The position numbers and the translations under genes are program-made. From Bacteroidetes bacterium UBA4009 (GTDB lineage Bacteria; Bacteroidota; Bacteroidia; NS11-12g; UBA9320), in NCBI GenBank assembly GCA_002384205.1, contig DGBH01000132.1, positions 1,528-11,952 on the forward strand: a stretch of DNA of 10,425 bases. The letters run 5' to 3'. Positions 1 to 6,854 of the stretch are shown here, one piece after another. Positions within the stretch are counted from its first letter, which is position 1. Every line of letters starts with the position of its first letter. The notes under the pieces were generated by a model, which saw only the letters and a program-made list of their open reading frames with translations, was not told the origin of the DNA and searched no databases.

Positions 1-311
1 GGCAAAGGAACCATGACAAAAAGTACCAACCCAAAGTAGCCATACTTTCGTAGATTTTCTTTGGAACCTTTCTTGGCTCTTTTGGCCACCCACAAAGCGC
101 TTTTCTTGTACCAAAGTGCTTTAGACAGAAATTTGTTCATCGAATTTAAAAAAAAGATCATCAATGGATAAACCAGAATATTGGCTGTTACTGCTACGAG
201 AAGAACCATGTATGGATTTAAGTCTTTTAATAGTCCAAAAGGTATTCCCACCTTTGCTTCACCCAACGGAGATATACTCCATAAAACGGTGAAAATGTAA
301 AGTTTTAACAA
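1..311 (-). CDS. Small multi-drug export family membrane protein (COG2426-like), 3' end cut off by window edge
   Basis: Reading the minus strand from 311 gives an uninterrupted frame to the window edge (about 103 residues visible). An N-terminal hydrophobic segment leads into SPLGEAKVGIPFGLLKD, then a second hydrophobic segment with NPYMVLLVAVTANILVYPLM, a basic loop (KALWYKKSALWVAKRAKKG), and the start of a third segment, YGYFGLVLFVMVPL. The E-x-K-x-GIP motif, the N..P pair and the 'YGY-GL-LFV-hydrophobic-PLP' block are what I recall of the Sm_multidrug_ex family (COG2426). Despite its name, transport of drugs is not established for this family. No ATG lies between the upstream in-frame stop (354-356) and the conserved region. 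I chose TTG at 309-311 because it places the conserved Glu about 16-18 residues in, as expected for the family. The start is uncertain; family assignment is moderate. Confidence 0.68.
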   Translation of the reverse strand, partial: MLKLYIFTVLWSISPLGEAKVGIPFGLLKDLNPYMVLLVAVTANILVYPLMIFFLNSMNKFLSKALWYKKSALWVAKRAKKGSKENLRKYGYFGLVLFVMVPL

Positions 312-436
312 GACCGCGAATCTAAGATGGAACAGTAGATAAGCGCCTTTATATTACAGTAGATAGGGGTTAAATCCGTCTAAAAATAAATAGCCTTCTT
401 AAACTAAGACCGATAACTCACACAAGCATATTTTAA

Positions 437-454
437 CCTGGGCTATTTGCCAGG
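437..454 (-). terminator. Weak hairpin downstream of the serine hydrolase gene
   Basis: CCTGG (437-441) and CCAGG (450-454) form a 5-bp stem with an 8-nt loop, beginning 33 bases past the stop codon of the minus-strand hydrolase gene. On the minus strand it is followed by TTAAAATAT rather than a clean T run, so it is only a poor candidate for an intrinsic terminator. The rest of the 312-487 gap shows no gene or other clear structure. Confidence 0.25.
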
Positions 455-487
455 CAAAGCATCAACTTCTATACTAACTGTAGCCTA

Positions 488-2044
488 TTATGATTTAACC
501 CGTTTTATGTTCAAATCATCAAAATCAAAGCTAAAATCGATGTTTGGAGATATGCCCTCCAGTGAAAATCCAGTTGGATTACTTTTTTCATCTAACTCAA
601 ATTTTACAAAAGCGTCTGCATTCATATCTTGGTAATCCCACTTTACTAAATACGTAGCATCTTGATAATAGAACAGCTGTCCCGTAAGTTTGGGAGAACG
701 TGTACAGGTCAATATTAACTTGTCTTCTTTATTTTCTATGCTGATGTTTCCAAGCCAGTAATCATGATACATCCCGACGATCTTTTTATCATGCAAACCC
801 GCTTTACGCTCATCCACCTTACTCCACGTTGAGCTAAGTACTGAATCTGCAAAAGCAGTATTCTTTTTATAATACGATGCATAACGATCAATCCAATTCG
901 TTGGTTCAACATTCACAAAAGCATCCAAAAGGGTATTGGTAAGTGCGCTAAACACCATTGCGCCGTCGTCACTAGTATTGGTAAGTATCACAATGCCCAC
1001 ATTTTTGTCCGTAATTAAGGTAGTTTTAGATAGCATACCAGGCATGCCGCCACTATGACTTACGATTAAATTGCCATTCATATCTCCTAAAAACCAACCT
1101 AAACCATATCCGCCAAAATGAGCGTTGTATTTTGGATTCCCATTAGGGGCTGTTACCGTTTGCATTTTCCACAGATGCTCTTTTTGTGTTTTGGCAGTAA
1201 ATACTTTCTTGTCCCCTATACTTCCATGATTCAAGTTAAGCATCATCCAATTGCATAAATCGTTTACATTGGCATAAATGCCGGCGGCGCCACCGTTTAC
1301 TTGTGGCTCATAATCAGCTAGCACTTTTAACTCCCCGGCCATATTTGCATGCGGTTTTGCCAATGGCAAATTTCCTATGCGGCTAATACTGGCAACACTG
1401 CTTTCCATCCCCGCAGGTTCAAATATTCTCTTTGCTATAAAGGCCTCCCAAGACATGCCTGAAGTGCGTGCAATCACCTCTCCTGCAATAAAAAACAGGA
1501 TATTATTGTACTCCATTTTAGTTCTTACCGCTGACTCAGGTACCGTATGTCTATAGGCGGTTAGCATATCATCTATTTTAAAATCACTTCCATCCGGAAA
1601 CCACATCAAATCACCTTGGCCTAATCCCATTCCGCTTCTATGGCATAGTAAGTCTTCTATGGTAAAGTTTTGGGTAACGTAATCATTATACATTTCAAAT
1701 TCAGGGAGTATAGACTTTACCTTATCGTTCCATTTTAGTATTCCTTCTTCTACTAAAATCGCCATGGCAGTTGCCGTGAATGCTTTACTATTACTCGCTA
1801 TTGCAAAATTAGTATGTTCAGTTGTCTCCGTTTTTTTATCAAAATCTGCATATCCATACCCTTTGCTATGAATGATTTTACCGTCTTGCACTACACCTAC
1901 TGCTAATCCAGCCACATTAAACTTTTTCATTACTAATGAAACAAGACTATCTATCTGCGCACTTGATACCTGGGCACTTGTGTTAAACGTGAAAAAAAAC
2001 ACGCCCAGCACTAATACTAAACCTCTATACTTTGCTTTATTCAT
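488..2044 (-). CDS. Secreted serine hydrolase, class C beta-lactamase / penicillin-binding-like fold with C-terminal DUF3471-type domain
   Basis: The 518-residue product starts with a basic then hydrophobic stretch (residues 1-24, ending NTSAQ), a likely signal peptide, so it should act in the periplasm or at the surface. The catalytic set of the beta-lactamase (PF00144) family is present: S84-x-x-K87 in SNSK, Y179-x-N181 in EYNN, and the third-box equivalent H330-S-G332 in SHSGGMPG. Residues about 30-375 form this domain. The remaining 140 residues are beta-rich and match what I recall of the DUF3471 domain often attached to such hydrolases. Members include esterases, D-aminopeptidases and peptidases acting on D-residues; the substrate cannot be told from sequence, and there is no reason to call it an antibiotic resistance gene. 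It appears monocistronic, divergent from the aldehyde dehydrogenase gene. No good -7 element is visible upstream. Confidence 0.9.
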   Translation of the reverse strand: MNKAKYRGLVLVLGVFFFTFNTSAQVSSAQIDSLVSLVMKKFNVAGLAVGVVQDGKIIHSKGYGYADFDKKTETTEHTNFAIASNSKAFTATAMAILVEEGILKWNDKVKSILPEFEMYNDYVTQNFTIEDLLCHRSGMGLGQGDLMWFPDGSDFKIDDMLTAYRHTVPESAVRTKMEYNNILFFIAGEVIARTSGMSWEAFIAKRIFEPAGMESSVASISRIGNLPLAKPHANMAGELKVLADYEPQVNGGAAGIYANVNDLCNWMMLNLNHGSIGDKKVFTAKTQKEHLWKMQTVTAPNGNPKYNAHFGGYGLGWFLGDMNGNLIVSHSGGMPGMLSKTTLITDKNVGIVILTNTSDDGAMVFSALTNTLLDAFVNVEPTNWIDRYASYYKKNTAFADSVLSSTWSKVDERKAGLHDKKIVGMYHDYWLGNISIENKEDKLILTCTRSPKLTGQLFYYQDATYLVKWDYQDMNADAFVKFELDEKSNPTGFSLEGISPNIDFSFDFDDLNIKRVKS

Positions 2045-2205
2045 GATTCAAAGTAACTACAAATTTTCACAATCTGTCTTTAATCTATACGTACTTTTAA
2101 AATAGCATAATCGCTCGCTACTCATACCAAGGCAAGACCACGCTAGGTGTACTATTATGACCTATCTTAAGGTTCATTTTCAAATAATACCTAGATAAAT
2201 TAACC

Positions 2206-2257
2206 TATTTTCGTGTATACATAAATGAGGCACATTAAAGGAGGTATCTCATTATAG
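2206..2257 (+). promoter_or_regulatory. Possible promoter and leader with a 10-codon mini-ORF ahead of the aldehyde dehydrogenase gene
   Basis: TATTTTCG at 2206-2213 matches the Bacteroidetes -7 consensus TAnnTTTG at all but one base, with no convincing -33 TTG. If used, transcription would begin near 2220, and the first ATG is at 2225, opening a short frame (MRHIKGGISL, stop TAG at 2255-2257). Inside it lies AAAGGAGGT (2237-2245), a near-perfect match to the 16S anti-Shine-Dalgarno partner, 43 bases from the real ATG at 2288 and thus too far to serve it. Other than this, the 2045-2287 divergent gap shows nothing clear. Speculative. Confidence 0.2.
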
Positions 2258-2287
2258 AACGCTTTTAGTATAACACCATTATCATTT

Positions 2288-3673
2288 ATGCCAAACCAAG
2301 ATTTAACCATAACAGCCACATTTAAAGGCCAAAAAAAGTTCTTTGCTGATGGTAAAACGTTAGCTTTAGCAGTTAGAAAAACACAGCTAAAAAAACTAAA
2401 AGAAATACTTCAAGCCAATGAAGAGAGATTGTATGAAGCTATTTATGCAGACTTTTGTAAATCTACATTTGATACCTATACTACCGAGATTGCAATCTTG
2501 TACCAAGAAATAGATGAGGCTATATCCAATCTTACGAAGTGGGCTAAAACGAAAAAGGTAACCACTAACTGGGTTAATTTTCCGGCAAAGAGCTTCGTTA
2601 TGAAAGAGCCGCTAGGAGTCACATTAATTATAGGTGCTTGGAATTATCCCTATCAACTTTTACTAGCTCCTGCCGTTGCTGCTATAGCTGCTGGGTGCAG
2701 TGCAGTGCTCAAACCTAGTGAGCTATCTTCTGCAACGAGTGCACTTATGTCTGAGCTTATCAACCAACATTTTGATCCTGGATTATTACGTGTTATTGAA
2801 GGCGGAGTAATCGAAACCACTGAGCTTTTGACACTATCCTGGAATAAAATATTTTTTACCGGCAGTGTGCGTGTGGGCAGAATAGTATACGCAGCCGCTG
2901 CTAAAAATTTAGTGCCCGTAACCCTTGAATTAGGAGGGAAAAGTCCTGCTGTGATAACCGAGGACTGCAACCTAAATATGACAGTAAAGCGGTTGGTCTG
3001 GGCCAAATATTTAAATGCTGGGCAAACCTGTATTGCCCCTGATTATGTCATGGTACACAAAAACATCGCAGAAGCTTTTATAGGGGCAATGAGAAGCGAA
3101 ATCAGCAAAGAGTGCTTCAGTATAGAAAACGGGAACTATGTTCAAATTATAAATAACCACAATCTATCACGTCTTTCTGCTCTTATAGAACCTGAGCAGG
3201 TGGCCATTGGAGGCAGGGTAGATGAAAAGGATAGAGTTATTGAGCCAACTGTGCTTTATCCATCATCATTCCAATCAAAAGCGATGCAAGAGGAAATATT
3301 TGGACCGATTCTCCCTGTAATAGTATATAACCAGCTAGAAACAGTCATAGATCAGATTAATGAAGGGCCTAAACCATTGGCGGCATATATTTTTACGAGT
3401 AACTCAAGCACGCGAGATTATTTTTTGAATAAGGTACCTTTTGGCGGGGGTGCTGTAAATGATGCAGTAATGCACATCTCAAACAGCGCATTGCCATTTG
3501 GAGGCGTAGGAAATAGCGGGATAGGTGCCTATCGTGGGAAAGCAGGCTTTGATTGTTTCTCTCATGCAAAGAGTGTTTTACAAAAATCTACTCTAATAGA
3601 GCTTAATTTGAAATATTACCCTCATACCCCTGGTAAACTAAATTGGATTCGTCGCATTCTTAAACTGAGCTAG
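2288..3673 (+). CDS. NAD(P)+-dependent aldehyde dehydrogenase, ALDH3-like
   Basis: Oxidises aldehydes to carboxylic acids. All expected landmarks are present: the oxyanion Asn119 in GAWNYP, cofactor-binding K142-P143 in VLKPSE, the general base Glu214 in LELGGKSP, the nucleophile Cys248 in NAGQTCIAP, Glu336 in EEIFGP, and the C-terminal block LPFGGVGNSGIGAYRG (402-417). At 461 residues it is shorter than the roughly 490-500 residues of ALDH1/2 enzymes and fits the ALDH3 / fatty or coniferyl aldehyde dehydrogenase group, as does the FGGVGNSGIGAYRGKAGFD-type ending. These enzymes act on medium to long-chain or aromatic aldehydes, but the substrate here is an inference only. There is no signal peptide, so it is cytosolic or peripherally membrane-attached. 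It is monocistronic, bounded by a divergent gene upstream and a terminator downstream. Confidence 0.93.
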   Translation: MPNQDLTITATFKGQKKFFADGKTLALAVRKTQLKKLKEILQANEERLYEAIYADFCKSTFDTYTTEIAILYQEIDEAISNLTKWAKTKKVTTNWVNFPAKSFVMKEPLGVTLIIGAWNYPYQLLLAPAVAAIAAGCSAVLKPSELSSATSALMSELINQHFDPGLLRVIEGGVIETTELLTLSWNKIFFTGSVRVGRIVYAAAAKNLVPVTLELGGKSPAVITEDCNLNMTVKRLVWAKYLNAGQTCIAPDYVMVHKNIAEAFIGAMRSEISKECFSIENGNYVQIINNHNLSRLSALIEPEQVAIGGRVDEKDRVIEPTVLYPSSFQSKAMQEEIFGPILPVIVYNQLETVIDQINEGPKPLAAYIFTSNSSTRDYFLNKVPFGGGAVNDAVMHISNSALPFGGVGNSGIGAYRGKAGFDCFSHAKSVLQKSTLIELNLKYYPHTPGKLNWIRRILKLS

Positions 3674-3700
3674 GTGGTAAAACCGAAATTTAGAACATAA

Positions 3701-3730
3701 AAAAGCCACTCTATTTAAAGAATGGCTTTT
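3701..3730. terminator. Bidirectional intrinsic terminator between the aldehyde dehydrogenase and tonB-like genes
   Basis: AAAAGCCA (3701-3708) pairs with TGGCTTTT (3723-3730), continued after one C/A mismatch by TCT/AGA, closing on a 6-nt loop ATTTAA (3713-3718). Read on the minus strand it ends in TTTTTT, a classic terminator for the tonB-like gene. On the plus strand the tail TTTTAAT serves the aldehyde dehydrogenase gene. It sits exactly between the two convergent stop codons (3673 and 3758). Confidence 0.8.
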
Positions 3731-3757
3731 AATAAATTACACTAACCTTGGTTAGAA

Positions 3758-4432
3758 CTAGAATATCTGGAATTTAACCGGGATTCTAAATCTCATTGAT
3801 ACTGGTTTATCTCTTTGTTTTGCCGGTCTCCATTTACCCGAAGTAGCTTTAATAACACGCATTGCTTCGTCTTCTAAACCGAAGCCTTTTTTACTTCCTA
3901 GAATGGCTATATCTTTTACATGGCCTGTTTTATCGATAACAAACACTACGTTTACGGTGCCTTGTTGGTCATTTTCTAACGCCATAGCTGGATAGCTAAT
4001 GTTCTCAGCAATAAACTTTTGAAGCCCTTCTTCACCTCCCGGGAATTCTGCTTTTTCGGATACATCAAAAATTTCAAGAATTTCGTCTGTTTCCTCTAGT
4101 TCATCCTCTTTTGCCTCATACTCTTCCATCTCTGTTTCCTGATCAACTTCTGTTTCCATAATCTCAGGCTGTTCTTCAATTTCAGCATCATCTTCCACAA
4201 CCTCAATAGTAGGTGGTGGCGGTGGCGGTGGCGGTGTGCGCTGTTGCACGGTATTTTCCATTACTACTAAGTCTTCTTCGATCACAATTGACCCAAGATT
4301 CTCTAATTTTCTGTCATACACTCTGTACGTAAAGGCACCGAACACAAGCAATATAGAAAAAGCAAGTCCGACAAGAAAAAAGTCAATACGCTTGTTACCA
4401 ACTTCTGGTTTTGAATACTTTTTTACTTCCAT
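3758..4432 (-). CDS. TonB-family energy transducer
   Basis: 224 residues in the TonB layout: a short basic cytoplasmic end (1-16), one membrane helix (about 17-36, DFFLVGLAFSILLVFGAFTY), a periplasmic linker starting with eight consecutive prolines (67-74), a strongly acidic stretch (about 77-120), and a C-terminal TonB domain (about 125-224). That domain shows AEFPGGEEGLQKFI, the YP-A-x-x-x-x-x-x-G-x-V block and WRPAKQRDKPVSMRF-IPVKF. TonB couples the ExbBD proton-motive complex to outer-membrane transporters. The acidic linker in place of the E. coli Lys-Pro/Glu-Pro rod is usual in Bacteroidetes homologues as I recall them. No exbBD or receptor gene is nearby, so the partner is unknown. It is last in the accD-gcvH-vanZ-tonB run, 39 bases after the vanZ-like gene, and may have its own -7 element. 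Confidence 0.9.
   Translation of the reverse strand: MEVKKYSKPEVGNKRIDFFLVGLAFSILLVFGAFTYRVYDRKLENLGSIVIEEDLVVMENTVQQRTPPPPPPPPTIEVVEDDAEIEEQPEIMETEVDQETEMEEYEAKEDELEETDEILEIFDVSEKAEFPGGEEGLQKFIAENISYPAMALENDQQGTVNVVFVIDKTGHVKDIAILGSKKGFGLEDEAMRVIKATSGKWRPAKQRDKPVSMRFRIPVKFQIF
4212..4235. repeat. In-frame GGTGGT/GGCGGT tandem repeat coding for polyproline
   Basis: Eight consecutive GGT/GGC trinucleotides on the plus strand (hexamer GGCGGT three times after GGTGGT) encode Pro67-Pro74 of the TonB-like protein. Such a low-complexity tract can change length by replication slippage in steps of three bases without breaking the frame. Confidence 0.8.
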
Positions 4433-4446
4433 AAAATTTATTATTT

Positions 4447-4454
4447 CAAAATTA
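4447..4454 (-). promoter_or_regulatory. Possible -7 promoter element for the tonB-like gene
   Basis: On the minus strand this reads TAATTTTG, an exact match to TAnnTTTG, lying 14 bases upstream of the ATG at 4432. No clear -33 TTG lies at the usual distance. It would allow tonB to be expressed apart from accD-gcvH-vanZ. Confidence 0.4.
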
Positions 4455-4471
4455 ACTGATTATTTATTCTA

Positions 4472-4879
4472 TTAATACACTTTGTTAAGAAAAGGTAAAT
4501 ACTTTTTGAGTAATGGCATCATTCGCCTAATAAAAGGTAAAAGATATAAGCCAAAAACACTACCAATAGTATTGGCTATAATATCATCCAACTCATAACT
4601 ACGACCCAAAGACATAGTAGCTTGTAATATTTCAATAAGAACTCCAAAAGCTACACTGATCGTCAAAAGTTTGTACAATCTGCTCTTTGTCGTAATACCT
4701 ACTACAAATGACCACAACACAAAGAAAACCGAGTACATGATAAAGTGTACTAGCTTGTCAATTGAAATTATAGTATCAAATGAAAATGCTCTAAAACGAG
4801 AAGCAGATATTAAGCTTAAGACAAGAATAAGAAGTGTCCAAACTGAGGCTAATACTACTGCTATTCTAATTTGGAACAC
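4472..4879 (-). CDS. VanZ-like family membrane protein
   Basis: A 135-residue integral membrane protein with four hydrophobic segments (about 6-26, 43-61, 69-87 and 103-117). The family signature positions are visible: D41-K-x-x-H45-F46 at the start of the second helix, E83-x-x-Q86 in ILIEILQ-like context, and R93..E96-x-D98-D99..N103..G106 before the last helix. VanZ (PF04892) proteins are named after a teicoplanin-resistance accessory protein, but most, including small flavobacterial ones, have no assigned function, and nothing here suggests glycopeptide resistance. Its start is only 5 bases after the gcvH stop codon, so it is almost surely translated from the same message. Confidence 0.83.
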   Translation of the reverse strand: MFQIRIAVVLASVWTLLILVLSLISASRFRAFSFDTIISIDKLVHFIMYSVFFVLWSFVVGITTKSRLYKLLTISVAFGVLIEILQATMSLGRSYELDDIIANTIGSVFGLYLLPFIRRMMPLLKKYLPFLNKVY

Positions 4880-4884
4880 TTTTT

Positions 4885-5265
4885 TTAGTGACCGATAAGC
4901 GCTTTATAATCAGCTGCAGAAAGCAAGTCATCTAGTTCGCTAGCGTCAGATAATTTTATTTTAATCATCCATCCCGCTTGGTAAGGATCACTATTTACAC
5001 TTTCAGGTTCTCCCTCAAGACCTTCATTCATTTCAGTAATCTCGCCACTTAAAGGCATAAATAAGTCTGAAACTGTTTTTACCGCTTCAATCGTTCCAAA
5101 CATTTCATCTTTGGACAAAGTATCTCCAACTGTTTCTATTTCAATAAATACGATATCTCCTAATTCGCTTTGAGCGAACTCTGTAACTCCAACAGTAGCG
5201 ATGTCACCATCTATAGCTACCCACTCGTGCTCTTTGGTGTATTTTAAATTTTCCGGAAAGTTCAT
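4885..5265 (-). CDS. gcvH: Glycine cleavage system H protein
   Basis: The lipoyl-carrying shuttle protein of the glycine cleavage system: it carries the aminomethyl group from glycine decarboxylase (P protein) to the T protein and is reoxidised by the L protein in the cytosol. At 126 residues it is full length. It opens with [15 protein letters not shown], and the lipoylation site is Lys63 in [13 protein letters not shown], followed by the PLSGEI-E-N block of the biotinyl/lipoyl fold. The C-terminal GWMIKIK and the helix ending in YKALIGH are typical. gcvP and gcvT are not in the window, so the system is split across the genome. The gene lies 15 bases after accD and 5 bases before the vanZ-like gene and has no obvious promoter of its own. 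Confidence 0.97.
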   Translation of the reverse strand: MNFPENLKYTKEHEWVAIDGDIATVGVTEFAQSELGDIVFIEIETVGDTLSKDEMFGTIEAVKTVSDLFMPLSGEITEMNEGLEGEPESVNSDPYQAGWMIKIKLSDASELDDLLSAADYKALIGH

Positions 5266-5280
5266 TTGTATATTTTTATT

Positions 5281-6150
5281 TTAATTAATTACGCTGATTT
5301 TTTTTTTGACATTAAATATGTGTAGCACATCATGTAGTTTTTGTTTGAGATCTTTACGCTCTACTATAAAATCTAAAAAGCCTTTTTCCTGCAAAAACTC
5401 AGAACGCTGAAATCCAGCGGGTAGATCTTTTCCAATAGTTTCTTTAATAACCCTAGGACCCGCAAAACCTATTAAGGCTTTGGGTTCTGCTATATTAATA
5501 TCGCCAAGCATGGCAAAGGATGCCGTGATACCCCCTGTAGTCGGATCTGTTAAAATGCTGATATAAGGCAATTTAGCTTCATCGAGCAAGGCAAGTTTAG
5601 CTGATGTTTTAGCCATTTGCATTAGTGAAAATGCTGCTTCCATCATACGAGCACCGCCACTTTTGGATATTATAATCATCGGCAAATTTTGGTCTAACGC
5701 TGCATCTATAGCTCTACTTATCTTTTCACCTACCACACTTCCCATGGATCCACCTATGAAGGCAAAGTCCATAACCGCCATCGATACTTTTATACCATGT
5801 ATTTTGCCAGTGGCTGTTCTTACGGCATCATTAAGGCCACTTTTCTTGATAGACGACTCCAAACGCTGCACATAAGGCTTAGTATCTTCAAAATGTAAAG
5901 GGTCACCTGAAACCAGATTCTCATCCATTTCTTTAAACTTACCCTCATCAAAAAGGATACTAAAATATTCTCTAGAGCCTATTCTATCATGATGATTACA
6001 CGAAGGACAAACCCAAAGATTAGCCTCAAACTCCTTGGTGCTAGTCGGATCTTTACACTCAGGACACTTATGCCACAAGCCATCTGGGGTAGGTTTTTTA
6101 TCCTGCGTTTTGGTAAGTATACCGTGTTTTACTCGCTTAAACCAGCTCAT
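5281..6150 (-). CDS. accD: Acetyl-CoA carboxylase carboxyltransferase subunit beta
   Basis: With AccA this forms the carboxyltransferase that moves CO2 from carboxybiotin to acetyl-CoA, giving malonyl-CoA for fatty acid synthesis. The 289-residue product has the N-terminal four-cysteine zinc ribbon (C29, C32, C48, C51 in KCPEC and VCPSC) and a crotonase-type carboxyltransferase core. Recognisable blocks are [11 protein letters not shown] (133-143), SGGARM (164-169), [13 protein letters not shown] (201-213) and [13 protein letters not shown] (228-240). The start [11 protein letters not shown] is usual for the family and sits just downstream of a -7 element. Near the 3' end a run of ten A residues (plus-strand T run 5298-5307) codes for KKK; slippage there would change only the last four or so residues. 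First gene of the minus-strand cluster. Confidence 0.97.
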   Translation of the reverse strand: MSWFKRVKHGILTKTQDKKPTPDGLWHKCPECKDPTSTKEFEANLWVCPSCNHHDRIGSREYFSILFDEGKFKEMDENLVSGDPLHFEDTKPYVQRLESSIKKSGLNDAVRTATGKIHGIKVSMAVMDFAFIGGSMGSVVGEKISRAIDAALDQNLPMIIISKSGGARMMEAAFSLMQMAKTSAKLALLDEAKLPYISILTDPTTGGITASFAMLGDINIAEPKALIGFAGPRVIKETIGKDLPAGFQRSEFLQEKGFLDFIVERKDLKQKLHDVLHIFNVKKKISVIN

Positions 6151-6163
6151 AATAATTCTATAT

Positions 6164-6171
6164 CAAAAGTA
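6164..6171 (-). promoter_or_regulatory. -7 promoter element proximal to accD
   Basis: On the minus strand this reads TACTTTTG, an exact TAnnTTTG match ending 13 bases before the accD start codon, which would give a very short leader. I found no -33 TTG at the usual 17-23 base spacing. Confidence 0.5.
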
Positions 6172-6222
6172 TAATTTTAGTGCTAAACGAGTGAGTATAA
6201 CGACCCAATTAAGATTTCACTC

Positions 6223-6273
6223 TTTTGGTTGTTAGTACACCGGATTTACTAAAAAAAACTATTTTTGGTTGTT
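6223..6273. repeat. 11-bp direct repeat, 40-bp period, in the accD/GNAT divergent region
   Basis: TTTTGGTTGTT occurs at 6223-6233 and again at 6263-6273, exactly 40 bases apart, in the non-coding DNA between two divergent genes. The second copy overlaps TATTTTTG (6260-6267), itself a match to the -7 consensus on the plus strand. The repeat may be a pair of regulator sites; it could also be a duplication remnant. Confidence 0.55.
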
Positions 6274-6286
6274 TTAAATTAGGGAG

Positions 6287-6294
6287 CAAAAGTA
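6287..6294 (-). promoter_or_regulatory. Distal -7 element toward accD, back to back with the GNAT promoter
   Basis: On the minus strand this reads TACTTTTG, an exact TAnnTTTG match. It faces the accD direction, 137 bases from the start codon, and stands 16 bases from the plus-strand element at 6311-6318 across a T-rich tract. If active it gives accD a long leader containing the 11-bp repeats. Confidence 0.35.
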
Positions 6295-6310
6295 CATTTT
6301 TTTTAATTTT

Positions 6311-6318
6311 TACCTTTG
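6311..6318 (+). promoter_or_regulatory. -7 promoter element of the GNAT gene
   Basis: TACCTTTG is an exact TAnnTTTG match after a T-rich stretch, ending 7 bases before the ATG at 6326. Transcription would begin at or right before the start codon, so the mRNA may be leaderless. No -33 TTG is seen at standard spacing. Confidence 0.5.
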
Positions 6319-6325
6319 TGTTTAA

Positions 6326-6775
6326 ATGGTTAATTCAATTTCTGTAGAAATAGCCCTTAGCGAAGAAAGGTTACATGACTTATTTGCTATTCGGAACAAC
6401 GTATTTGTGAATGAGCAAGGTGTAGATGAGACTGCAGAGCACGATGAATTTGAAGCTATAAGCACACACTTAATCGCCTTGTACAATAATCAACCGGCAG
6501 GAACATGCCGTTTTAGACAAACAGAAAGTGGAATTAAGCTCGAACGATTTGCTGTATTGCTTATCTACCGTCAGCTTAGTATTGGCTCTGCCTTATTAAC
6601 ACACTGCCTGAGTTTAGTAGACTTAGACCTCCAGATATACTTACATGCTCAAGTGCAAGTAGAACAATTTTATGCCAAACATGGCTTTGTCCGTTCGGGT
6701 GAACGTTTTGAAGAAGCAGGCATACAGCATTACAAGATGATATTGCGACCAAAAGAACAAATGAATTCTCACTAA
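6326..6775 (+). CDS. GNAT family N-acetyltransferase
   Basis: A 149-residue single-domain cytosolic protein that should transfer an acetyl group from acetyl-CoA to an amine. The N-terminal block R23-x-x-VFV-x-EQGV with E38-x-D40-E-F, then AGTCRFR, KLERFAV and the late FYAKHGFV-x-SGERFEEAGI-H-KM follow the pattern of small GNAT proteins such as the YjcF/ElaA type. One oddity: the acetyl-CoA pyrophosphate loop, usually R-x-x-G-x-G/A, here reads R82-Q-L-S85-I-G87, with Ser for the first glycine, so binding may be altered although the second glycine and SALL helix remain. The substrate is unknown. Galactose-related neighbours do not identify it: galE follows after 79 bases and appears to have its own promoter. 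Confidence 0.85.
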   Translation: MVNSISVEIALSEERLHDLFAIRNNVFVNEQGVDETAEHDEFEAISTHLIALYNNQPAGTCRFRQTESGIKLERFAVLLIYRQLSIGSALLTHCLSLVDLDLQIYLHAQVQVEQFYAKHGFVRSGERFEEAGIQHYKMILRPKEQMNSH

Positions 6776-6836
6776 ATCCTGAAATAACCAAAATGAATAG
6801 ATATCAATCTACACTGACCTTTTTGACTATAAAGCC

Positions 6837-6844
6837 TAAATTTG
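6837..6844 (+). promoter_or_regulatory. -7 promoter element of galE
   Basis: TAAATTTG matches TAnnTTTG exactly and ends 10 bases before the galE ATG at 6855. The nearest upstream TTG (6823-6825) is only 11 bases away, shorter than the usual 17-23, so the -33 box is unclear. Confidence 0.5.
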
Positions 6845-6854
6845 CCGCATACAT

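Noticed and set aside
488..2044. Serine hydrolase as a beta-lactamase resistance gene
   Set aside because: The SxxK, YxN and HxG set is shared by many esterases and peptidases; the third box is HSG rather than KTG and the protein has a long extra C-terminal domain, so resistance cannot be claimed.
2653..3006. 117-codon open frame antisense inside the aldehyde dehydrogenase gene
   Set aside because: It lies fully opposite the most conserved catalytic part of that gene and shows no recognisable domain; a shadow frame.
4472..4879. VanZ-like protein as part of a glycopeptide resistance cluster
   Set aside because: No vanA/H/X, ligase or two-component genes are present; the neighbours are accD, gcvH and tonB.
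5298..5307. A10 run near the accD 3' end as programmed frameshifting
   Set aside because: Both shifted frames stop within about eight codons and alter only the last residues, so no useful alternative product results.
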